This document shows, in pieces, positions 11,829 to 23,800 of a DNA stretch of 64,000 nt. The translations under genes and the position numbers were made by a program. Source of the DNA: Romanomermis culicivorax (lineage: Eukaryota; Nematoda; Enoplea; Mermithida; Mermithidae); NCBI GenBank assembly GCA_963922205.1, contig CAWUHX010000218.1, positions 186,001 through 250,000 of the forward strand, written 5' to 3'. Every line of letters begins with the position of its first letter. The stretch's first letter is position 1. The notes beneath the pieces were generated by a model that was given only the letters and a program-made list of their open reading frames with translations, was not told the DNA's origin and ran no database searches.

Positions 11829-14800
11829 TTAGGCCAAATCGCATGGATTATGTTCGTAATAGCATCCGACCGAAAATTGAGGCACCTTCTTCAAGACAGC
11901 CCTCAACGGTTGATCCATTTGAACTTGGTAACAGCTAGCTATCAATTTGATCGGATTGGTCTTCGAATCTTTAAATTTTTGGATCAAGTCGACCAAAGTA
12001 GCCGCTTTAATGTCGACCGAATTCCACATACATAATTGTTCCAAACGAGGAAATAACTCTAAAATCGACGGTAATTCCGAAGCGTGCACGGCATTCAGGG
12101 CCAAAATTTTCAACGTGGAGCCGTTTTGGCGGGCGTATGTGGGTAACAAAGAGGCCCACGGCAAGCCATTAACGACGTCCAGACGAAAGTCGGTCAAATT
12201 TTTGAATTTGGACAGGCTGGTCAAGGCTTCCAAGTCCATAATTTCGGTGTGGCATTCTATGGAAGTTAAAGATTGACAATTTTCGACCAACTTGCCTACA
12301 ACCGAAGAAGTTAAACGAACGATCCATAGGTACAAAGCCTTCAGTTTTCTACAAGTAGAAAATGAATGATTGTAGTAATAGAACGTAAAAAGGGAAGACA
12401 GTAAAAAAGTGAAAAAACAGAATACGTGAGAAAATTAAAATATAAAAAATACAAACAAAAAGTGTGGGGAACAGATTCGAAAAACAACGACAGTAGTAAG
12501 GCCGGCCCGTATAGGTCGTACGCTTAAGGATACTCCTATCTTTTGTGTACGACCTATAATTTGTCACTTTTTGCCGATTTATAGGTCGTACAGTAAACAT
12601 ACACGTTTGGCTTTTGTCGGATTTACAGGTCGTACAGTAAACATATACGGTTAATTTCTTTGTCGATTTATAGGTCATACAGTAAACATATAGGTCGATT
12701 TATAGGCCGTACGGTTAAAAATGTATGTTCTAGAGTTACCGTAATAGTAGAATTACGGTAATTTTTCGATTATGGTAATAAATGTGTTACTGTGGGTTGA
12801 AAAGGAAAATCAATGATGAACGCAAAAAGGAAAACTAAAATGAACAAAAAAATGGAAAAGAAATAAAAAGAGATTGTGTGTAAAAACGGCTTCCCCTCTG
12901 GGAAGAGGAAGCCCACAAAAATTTGCACCCCGGACCCCCTTTGTCAAAAGGGTGCCACCTGCAGGTGTGAATATATTTCGGAGGTCCCATTTTCTGAACA
13001 ATCGTTCAAGTCAACAAATGTCAGAACGGTCAATCTGGTCAGTAATGGTCTATTTAATGAGTAAAATCTCGAGAGAGTCATTACGCGATGAAACATTATC
13101 CTTATGGGTGCATGCGTATAAATTTTGATGTTCTGCCAAAAATGACCAAGAAGGTCTTTTATAAAAATGACCAGAGCGAGCTGGCCGTAAAAAGCATGTA
13201 GACAAAAAAGGTCTTTTATAGAAAGATGACCAAACGAGCTGGTCGTAAAAAGTGTGCGGAAAATTTGACGAGTTAAAAAATCTTTACGTATCAAAAATTT
13301 TTAATTCAATGCAACATTCTATTTTATTATAAAACTTTTGAAACACTATTTTATTTTTGTTTATCACTAAAATATTGTAGTCTAAATACAAAAATAATAA
13401 CGTGAACAAAAAATGGAAAACATAAAAGAAAGAATTCATTTATAAAATTGACCCCCTCCGCCCACGGAGGAAGTCCTTCAAAAAACGCGCCCTCGGGCTC
13501 CAAAATAAGAGGTGCGCCGTCTGCAGGTTCACAGAAAAGCTAATCGGAAGCCCTGCATACTGAACGATCGTCCAAATTAGAACGGTCTTTTAGATCAGAA
13601 TGCTCAATTCCACATATAAAAACTCTAAGAGTCTATAAAACTTGAAACATTATTCCTATGGGTTTATACTTATAAAATCGTAAATGATCAAATTCTTTTA
13701 TAGAAAAATGACCCAAAAGAATGGGCATAAAGCGCATGTAGAAAAGTGAACAGTTGAGATGAAAAATATTCTAGATGTAAAAAGTAATTGATACCTCAAA
13801 AACATTTGAAGAAAAGAAAAGAAAAAGAAAAGAAAAAGAAAAAAGAAAAGAACTAAATCATCAATACATGAACGTTATTCTACGTATCGGAAATTAATAC
13901 ATTATATTGGATGATTTATGTAGGTAGATGCGGTTTTGTATACAGAGTGTTTCCCAGAGCAAACATAGAAAGGTTAGACAGCTGAAGCCATTTAGATCAT
14001 AAAACCAATTAGAAATGCTAGAAAAGGTCAAAGGTTCTATAAAACACGGTAGCAAGAGACGCTTTACCAAAATAATTAAGGTGGTGATTATTGTTATTTT
14101 GATAGTTTTCTAGAATAACCTAGAGCCTAAAACCTTTAAAGAGACGCAATACCAAAACAATTAAGGTGGTGATTATTGTTATTTTGATAGAACCTTCAAA
14201 GAAAAACCGAAAAGATTCAACCAAAAAGCAGAAAAAACCGGAAAAGGTTTAATGAGGGTAAAGAGGTATAAATAGAAAAAATAGAAGAAGAACCATTCTT
14301 ATTTTTGTACTTGCGCGCGACACCCGAGACTACCAATAGAAGCCGTTTTCGTTACCTTTATTTCGACGTTGAGAGCCGCCTACGAGGCTTACGGTACATT
14401 GATTTTACAAATATTTTGAATTAAAAATTAATATGTATACTATTTTATTATTATTAATTTAGAGCCGTTTTTAACGACGGCCGACATTGACACGTGGGCG
14501 TCCGTCTTCTGGGAGGAGGCCTCGACGGACTTCAAGAGCTGGTGGAAAAGCCAGCGAGGGGTTGAATATCGGGCTAGACAGAAACCCTTTTGGGGTTTCA
14601 TGAAACGTCTACGCCGGATGTTTGAAAACCCTTCGCTGGTCGACGGCCACCTAGCCTCGCACCTGTGGAATATCCTCCCCCCAGGTGCGAGGGCTGAATG
14701 GGAAAACGCCGACGGTCGCTACGTCGAGGAGAGGGTAAAACTAGCGCTGCCGCGTTTCTAGTAAGTTCAGATGTTATAGTTAAAACACGTTGTAGACATA

Positions 14801-17800
14801 TAAATTTTATATTTAATGAGAGTAAAATTATTATAAGCTTTTACTACAATATTTCAAGATAAATATGCGTAGGTTAAAATGTGCTAACTGCAACATGTTA
14901 CAGATTTCTATCATGTATTTTAATGTATGGTATATAGCTGAGTTGTCTAAAACTTAACAAAGAACATTTCTAGAATATTCTAGAAGCTTTCAATTATTTA
15001 CACGATTTATACGATAAAATTTTACGATAAAATAAAGGCTATTGATAGATCTTGTACCTATTACTTAACAGTTAAATGATATATTAGAGTAAAAATTTTT
15101 GTTTAACTAAAATAGTTATTAAAATTTGTAAAAATTTTAGTGGATACGCGTGAAACCTCTAGCGAGGGGTGCGACGGCGGCGGCAGCGGCGAAGGTGGAT
15201 GTATATATGTATATTTTATTTTGTTTTTAAATTTTGTATATATGTATAATTTATTCTATTTTGTTTTAAATTTTGTATATACATATATTTTGTATATATA
15301 TTTTGTTTCAAATAAATTAAATTGAATTAAAATTAATAAAATTTTTTATTTATTGCGTTTAATAGTAAAGGTAATTTCTTTAGAGTTCTACTATGAGTGT
15401 GTGTGTGTGTGTGTGTGTGTATGTGTCAACTTCGGGAATATAAAAAAGGGTTTACTGTAGTCAGATATTTAGAGATGTACGAGTAAACAATATGTAGAGA
15501 ATATGCACAAACAGGTCTTAGGGTAAAAAGAATGTACAAGATAATTACATAGTACTGTAGAATTGAAGGAGAAAATAAAGGAAAGAAGGAGTAATAAAAG
15601 GAAGTTCATTTATAATCAGGAATAAATTAAAAGAATATTTCTAAACAATAGCTAAAGAGAAGGAGTGTATAAACAACAACTATAAGTGATTTTTTATTAT
15701 AAAAAATGAGATGAAATGTACATATAAATATAACACATTTAAATACTATAATCTGTAAAGGTTTCACGATTTTTATCAATCATTACGAGAGAGTCAAATT
15801 CTGCGTATATAAGTGCTTCAATACCGCCATCTGGTATATCCTCTCCAAAATTCATCTGTAAACTAGTGGTTCCTTCACGTACGAGTTCCCAAAAATTACC
15901 ATCCATACCGCAAGGAGTCAAATCAAAAACAAAAACGGTGTTATGCGTTGTAAAAGAATTTCGAGTAATTTCATTACCCTTGTTATCTGTACCGATTCCT
16001 ACACCCTCAAATAATTGTACAAAAGTGCGCAAATATTTGTTTTCTTTAAAATTTAGCGTATATGGTGTTGTAGGTAAGGTTGTAGTACCACTTGTTATTT
16101 TAATCTCGTTTAATCTGAAATGTTTAAAATTGAAGGGGCTTTGATTATAATCACCCCTAGCGGACGAACCATCAACGAGCGCCACAACGAGACAACGAGG
16201 TAAAGGACCTGTGAACAATGAGTTCAGAGGAGCTGAGCGACGACTAGTTGTTATGTATAGACTTGTAACATGACATCGACGAATAGGGTATTTTGCAGCT
16301 GTATTTTGTAACATGGATTCAATAGCTAGATTGATATTATCCGCAACTTCAACTTTTTTAATAAATAGAGACAGGCTTTTAACCTCGATTTTATAAGCTT
16401 CGTTGTCAGTTGATATAAATTTTTGCAAGCAAAAATCATCTCTATGTCTGTATAAATCAATTTTCAAAGTACATTGATTCAATAGAAAACGTTCTTGCAT
16501 AAATAGATCGGCGTGTATAGGAGCCATTAATTCAACAACTGCACTGTTTTTGAACATCTGAACTCTTTCCAAAGCACCCTTGTTTTTCTTTATATCGAGA
16601 ACATCGCCATTTTCAAAAGCATAACCAGCAGCTGCAACATGTGTCGACTTAGCATCACGACCATAGTTCAATTCCGTTTCCAAATAAGATCTGTAAGCGT
16701 ATCTATCCCCACTGAAATGTTAAAATGTTAAAATTAAAAAAAGGTAAACATACATTTAATTATAAAACTTACCTGTCAGATATTAATTTTCCATTTAAGT
16801 ACATCTTGATCTGTTTAAAAAATGTTTTGCTGATCAAATTAATTGGTGCTACAACATTTCCAGTAAGGTTATTGCTGGCGTCTGCTGTTAAAGTGCAAGC
16901 AGCGCCATTAGCTTTCGTAATTCGAATAGTAAAATATATAAAATTTTTTGATAAGTCCAACATATATGAATCAGGTGAAATAAACTCGTAAGGTCCTTCA
17001 TTAGTACAAGGATTTTGTAACTGAATTTCAGACCAAAAACTTCTACGAATAGCAACTTGTGTTGGAGGTACGGTAAATAAATCTAACTCCGTTTTACTAC
17101 TAGGAGACGACGCAGCATCAATAAATTTACTCATTTTGAATAGATATCCTTGAAACTGACTACTCTACGTGGAGTCTTTTTTAAGAATGAGGAACGTCCT
17201 TTCAGGTGTTTACGTTTATGTTGTTTTTGATGTTGATGTTGTTGACGCTGACCATCATTTAACTTTTTATTGCTTTTTATATGTATCGTAGAATTTATAT
17301 GTTTACGCTTCCCTAAACCTTTTCCTTTATGAATGCGCTCGCCCGTTTCGTGTAATAAGCTACCAGCTGCGTTTCGTCCATGCTCAGCAACACTTTCTTT
17401 AAAAGAACGACCTTCTACAACATCACCTGCAATTTTGGAACCTGCAGCAAGTGCATGCTTTCCTGCAGATTTTAACAAAGGCATAGCTAGACGCCACAAA
17501 CTCTTAAAAAAATTACCAACTCCAGCTCCTTGATGTCTATAATAATACGGGCATGCTGCTCGAAAACCTTCTAAACTACCACCTAATTGAAATTGATTAT
17601 CTTGAATACTATGTTGATAAATTTTGATCCAGTAATCAACGGTTTCAGGAATAAATACGGTATGCATATTTTGCTTTGAAAATCAAAAGGAACAACAACT
17701 AAATGAATTAATTAATTAAGAGCGTTTGCGAAAATTCAACCTGACGACAACGTGTCCAAATGCAAATGAATGAATGAGTAAATAAAAATTTGATACTATG

Positions 17801-20800
17801 CTTATAGGAATAAAGGAGTACGTCGCTGAAAATGTAATTTAACTATAACATTCCCAAACTGAAAGGGTATAAGCTCATTCATACTGTTTTTTATATTAAT
17901 CTCGAGTACTGTAATTTCTTTCAATTGAATGGGTATATAGTGAGGTGTTTCATATAATCGACTCACATTATCTTTGTATTTTCCCTGAACATTTACTATA
18001 TGTAAAAGCGGTGCTAAAGTATTTCCAACAATCTGATTTTCAATAATATTACAGTAAACATAAAAATTCTGTAAATCATTCAAATTTGGTGGTTGAATGC
18101 CTAACATGTATAAATGATTAGTTCCAGGCTCAGCAAGAAAACCAGCTTTGGATGGTGGAATATGTGTGTTAGAATTTTTTGGAGGTTTCTCTCCAACAGT
18201 ATATAAGTTAATATTCACAGCTCTATTTAAAAAATCATCAGCAGTTGCATAGGCCTCAGTATTGGTAGAGCTAAATCCGAGAAGCTCCATTAACCGTTTG
18301 CTTATATCGATTTTATGTAAGATTGTACCACTTTTTATTTTCAAATTAACTAACCCTCTACTATGTTCATCATATGAAAACATGATTTCCATGTTAGTTC
18401 CGGCAATAGCTGCTCCAACTTTTGCATTCAACTCTTCAATTAATTCAGATATGGTAAAGTAATGTTTTTCAAAAACTATTACTTTAATTTTTTTGACCTT
18501 ATTTCCGACACCATCCGTAGTTAACATTATTACATTATCTCCACCATGATTGGTAAATGTAGCCCAACTATAGGGGTATATTATTTCACTTAGTCCTACC
18601 TCCCAGCTTCCATCTAGTTTTAAACGGTAAGGTAGATGGGCTGAAAAATCAGAGGGTTTGTTTCCATTTTTGCTATTACTAGGTAATGTGATATAAAATT
18701 GATCTTCAAAGGTTGTCATTATTTATAATGTTGTTTGCTGTTGCTATAGGTACAGTCTTCAATGAATTAGATGACTGTAATACGGTCGGTACGGGGCTAG
18801 GTAATAAATATCCTATACAAGTGCACAAAAGACCAACCCACAATTGTGTATTATTATTGTAGAGAGATAAATTTATTATAGCTGTAATGACTACAATGTA
18901 TATTAGTATGACCTGACTGAAGAAAACCACTTCGTTTCGAGGTAGACGTTTTCCAAAAAACTCCCAAACGCTAATGCGAGATGTTTCTGAATGCGTACTA
19001 TTACTACTATCCATTTCAAAATAAAAAATTTTTATTTAACAACTAATCACTCAGTTATAAATTTATAAAAAGGCGGAGCTACTAAAATAACCAATAAAAC
19101 TATACAAAAATATAAAGGAGGCGGAGCTATCAAAGTGAAGTAAAATTTATATATATATATATAAATACATATAGAAGGAGTTAACTTTTTACAAACGTGT
19201 ACATAATTTATTTCGCAAGTGACCTTTTACAGAAAATTTATAATGAAAAAACTTACAAATCAATTTATCATTATAAACAAAATTTGTGTTACTAAAACTT
19301 TTAAACATTTTATACACAGGAACATGTCGCACTTTATAATACAAAAAATATAAAGTATATATACCACAAACCCTACTATTAAAATTTTGTAAATGTTTCT
19401 TATTTGTATATATTATTAAAGCATTTTTGTTAATATAATTTATAAAAGCAGGAATAACTGGTGGTAAGCCATAAGAATCAAAATCATATACAGAGTTAGC
19501 ATTATCAAAATACATAGCTATCCAATGACTTCCTTTTTGAAAAGATGTATCCGTGTATGCAATTAAAGCCGCTGGTCTTTTAACTATCTTCGGTAGAGTA
19601 TTGCAAGCAAAAACTCCTAAAAAATTTTGTGATAATAGCTCATCTTGTTGCGCATAATATGTCAATTCAAAGTTGTTCATCGTAATCGTCGTCGTCGTCA
19701 TTTTGTATATCCTTTTCTAAAATCCAACTGTTGAATTTTTCAGGATAACCCCACCACTTCACAAGTACTCTATTCTGACCATCTGGTAATCGTTTAGTCT
19801 TCAAAACCTTTTCAATTTTGTATTCTTTGATATTAGGATTAAAATCGATTTTCTGTAGTGCTTTTTCATAAAAACGTCCTTCTATATCTTCGCCTTCCAG
19901 ATCTTGAATTGTATAAAGTATATGATTTCGGGTCTTCACAATATGTTTTACTTTGAAAACTTCTTCACTCCATTGAGGTAAATAACCTTTGTCAAATACA
20001 CCTCTATGTTTACTAATTCACACGTAATCTCCTATATCAATCTTAGACTTTCTAGTGTATAATCTTTCAGGGTAGAGTCTTTGCCATATAATTTTTTCGT
20101 TAGAATAATCTACATTAATAGGTTTTTCCTTAATAGATCTATGAACAGAGTGATTGTAGTTGGAAACAACTGCGGGTAAAATATCAATCCATTTATAAGT
20201 GGTAAACTCTGTAAAATATTTAAATAATTTAGTTTTTAAAGTTCTATTAAACCGTTCCACTATTGAACATTTAATGTCTTCCTTTTGAGAAGTAAAAAAA
20301 TGTATATCGTTAGTTTTCAATAATTTTTGGAAATCTTTGTTGACAAATTCTTTTCCTTTATCGCTGCTTACTCTCTAAGGGATTCGACCTCTTTTTAAAA
20401 TATTTTGAAAAGCATCGCAAACATTCTTTGAGTGTTTTGATTTTAGGGGTTCAACCCATGCGTATTTACTTAATACATCTATACATGTAAGCATAAATTT
20501 GTATCCATCGTTAAAATCTGCTAAAGAAGACATATCTGCCAAGTCAATTTCCCATTGTTGATCCATAGCTGTAACATAAATACGATTACGTGAAAATTTT
20601 TTGTTGACTTGTTTATGTAGAGTATAACTATCTTGTTTTGAAAGCCAATCTTTAACATTTTTACGTGTAATTGTTTTACGGTGCTTTCTAGCTTCAGCAT
20701 ATAATTTTTCAATACTAGAAAAAGCTGAGGGATTTCCGTGTAAATTTTTGTATAATTTCGAAAGTAAGGTGTTCATCGCTCTAGTACAAAGGAGTATACC

Positions 20801-23800
20801 GTCTAAGTGCTCTAGCTTTGTGCCGTATCTTCTTTTCTCTCGAGTTTCCTTTATTAAAGAATGAATCGTCTTTGATATCTTCCTCGGCACCACTTGAAAA
20901 TAAATCAACACCTTTCGCAAGTGGTTTGTTCAACTGCTTGACACTACTAACTGCATGATCATCTGATTCTTCCGGAGGTGTATGGTAGGAGAGTTTCTGA
21001 GGTAAAGTGAATAACATTTTACGTAATGGGTTTCCTATAGCCTCTAATGGTACATTATATTTTTTCAAAGCATTAACAAACTCATCTACTCCAAGCGTTT
21101 GCGTAATTTTTGAACGTTTACGAGACAAATCATGTAATAAATCAATAATATGTGATCCTTCAATTAATTTTCCATCAATTAATACTTCACCTTGCTTATT
21201 AACATTTATACTAGGGTTACATCGCACATGCTCCAATAATAAGGATGCCGAGCGTTTAAACTGTTTAGGAATACCGCTAAGTAACTTTTCATCGTTCAAC
21301 CAATTTTTTTCTTTTTGTTTCAAATCATCACTATCCTTCTCATCTTCTTCGTTATCAATAACTTTTTGTTTTAAAATCACTGTAGTAGGTTGAGCCTTTT
21401 CATGTTCAAAAGTTAAATATTGTGAAAATAGTTGCGAGTACATTTTGTATTGTTCTTCAGGTGTTAACTTATTATCTTTCAAAATGCGCTCTAGCTCGTT
21501 ACGATACATGTCAACTTGCTTAGCTATACCTGTCTTTTCATTTGAACTCGTCGTCGTCGAAGAAGAAGAAACCTGAGAGTTATTCAGTTTATTCAGAACC
21601 TCCTGAGGTATAAGAGCAAATTTATTAGCAAATTTCATTCTATAATAATTTCTCTGTAACAAAACTTGCTAATGTAGATAATAAAACGGGTAGTACTAGA
21701 GGTAAAAATGCTCCACCACTTTGAACAATTCTTACACGTTTATTATGTAAATCTTTTTTCTTGTTTTTTTTGTGTCTAGTAGCTAAACCTCTGAGCAATA
21801 ATTTATGTTTGGCCAATTTCTTTTTTAAGTTTGAATTAATAGGAATATTACCGTTCAAAATGTTCAAACAAATTTCACATATACAACAGATCAAATCCGA
21901 GGAGGAATGTTGAAGAAAAGCACGTCTTTGAACACGATTTGAATTTTTCAACACATTGAGCTCGTGAATATATTTCTTTAATCTAGAAGCCATACAAAAC
22001 AGACCGTACAGTACAAAAAAATTTTACAATAATGACCAAATGATGAGTAAACATTGAAATATTTATTGTATTACATTAAGATAGTAATGAAGCTTCATTT
22101 TGTATGACGATATTTAACTCTTCGCGTCTAGAAAAAGCACACAAATTATTCATATTCATAAAAAATAGTTTATGAACTGTATCTAGTTTTAAAAAAAGAT
22201 CTTCTACAAAAATAGCGCGAGTTTCGACCATATCCAACTCCGTCAGTAATAATCTAGCAAAACACCAAAATTGTGTAACTTTTTTACGTCCCATAGGTAA
22301 ACCAACTTCACGCCGTAAATGGTTGCACACCTTAGCTATGTCTTTGTAAAAAATCTTGGCTTCGGGTGAGAAACGAGTCCAAAACAAATCAGCTATTTCG
22401 CGTTTCTGTTTGTTGTTTAGTATTTTACCTTAAATAAAAATACTATAGTTTAATAAATAGTTAAAGAACAAAAAGAGATATAAAATTTTTACCTTTTACT
22501 TTATTTTGCACCATTCTGACAAAAACTTCAAATGCAGCTGACATCGTAATTGTCACAAAACAAACGAATTATAGAAAAACGACCAACCTCTTCAAAATTC
22601 TCAACTAGACTGATGAAGGGTATAATATTTTTTTCTGATTATGTAATAAAGCTATCGTATCAATATATCGTAATCTACTTCCATTGATGTACAAGTTTTG
22701 AAATTTACTGCTTCGACTACAACAAGAAAATACGACAGGATTGAAAATATATATTTTGAAACACGCTCGTAATTGCATAAATTGTCCGTCATTCTGAGGA
22801 CAATGTAAAATTTTTTCTACATAACGTAGTAAGGGTATTATATGTAATTTATAATTTTCCCGTAATAATAATTTCTGATCTGTAACATTTTTTGTGTTTG
22901 GTATCGTAAAATCTGTAACATTTACAGGTTCTTCTTCATTTTCATAAAATGGAAAAGGGTATTGTACCCATACAATAAAAACAGCTATGAAAAGGATCAC
23001 AGCGAGAGTGTTTAAAAAAATGTGTTTACTGTATATCATATCGCTAAAATAATAGGATCCGACTAACCTGTATAAATTTTTTTGTAAAAATGATGAATCA
23101 TTTAGGTGTATACAAAATCATATGATCATTGTCGGGGAATATATTAGATCTAAGTCGATATTTTTCAGGACATGTCTGTGTAAGATCTATTAATAAATAA
23201 CCGTATGGTTTACTAGTAGCATCCTCATACGCCTCTATGAAATGATTTGAGGTAGTTGGAAAAATCTGTCGAGCCAGTATGCCGACTTGTAATCTATCGC
23301 TTGGGTTTTTTAAAAGAATTAAATATTGAGCGTTTATCCTACTCGTACGCATTCCATCAAAAAAGGCATTCTGAACTATATGTATAATTGATATATTCCA
23401 ATGATGCGATCCTTTAGTAAAAAGTTGAGTTAAACTTTGATCATTCTTCATCTCTTGCATCATATCATCCATAATTAATAATTTAGGTGTATCTTTACTT
23501 TTCTGAAGTTCATTCAAATCAGGCGAACCTTGAATAAATTCTACATAAGAACATTTCTGAACTAATTCATCGTAAGCTTCTTGCCATTCCAAATAACACC
23601 AATAAATTTTCACAGGAGCAGGGTGAAGCATTTCTTTAGCAAAAATTACAAGTTTTTTAACAAATTGTGTTTTTCCTGATTTTGTTGGAGCAGAAACTAT
23701 ACAGTTAAATGGATGTTTCCATATATAAAACTTTTCATCATCATCATCATTTGACATCTCTTTTTGACAACAACAAAAACCAACCACCTTTTTACTTGAA

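Larger units (their letters stand above)
12492..13335 (+). repeat. Left terminal inverted repeat of the Maverick
   Basis: 12492-~13255 matches the inverse of ~31480-32235 almost base for base; for example the ORFs 12874-13128 (+) and 31599-31853 (-) translate identically. 13262-13335 then matches the inner tip of the right end (30900-30960), skipping about 540 bp present only on the right. It includes iterons (12508-12715), a palindrome (12736-12761) and a GC-richer block around 12890-12970. The ORFs inside are symmetrical shadows and probably not genes. Confidence 0.93.

Noticed and set aside
12874..13128. 84-aa ORF in the Maverick terminus, identical to one at 31599-31853
   Set aside because: Its identity merely reflects the inverted repeat; overlapping frames are equally open, and it has no domain or promoter.
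13808..13850. Possible CRISPR-like or tandem repeat array
   Set aside because: Simple GAAAA microsatellite with no spacers; a eukaryotic genome.
15866..16144. 92-aa plus-strand ORF
   Set aside because: Antisense shadow of the major capsid gene.
22605..23039. Herpes gB-like fusogen
   Set aside because: Only 144 aa with an N-terminal anchor; no C-terminal transmembrane segment or fusion-loop architecture.
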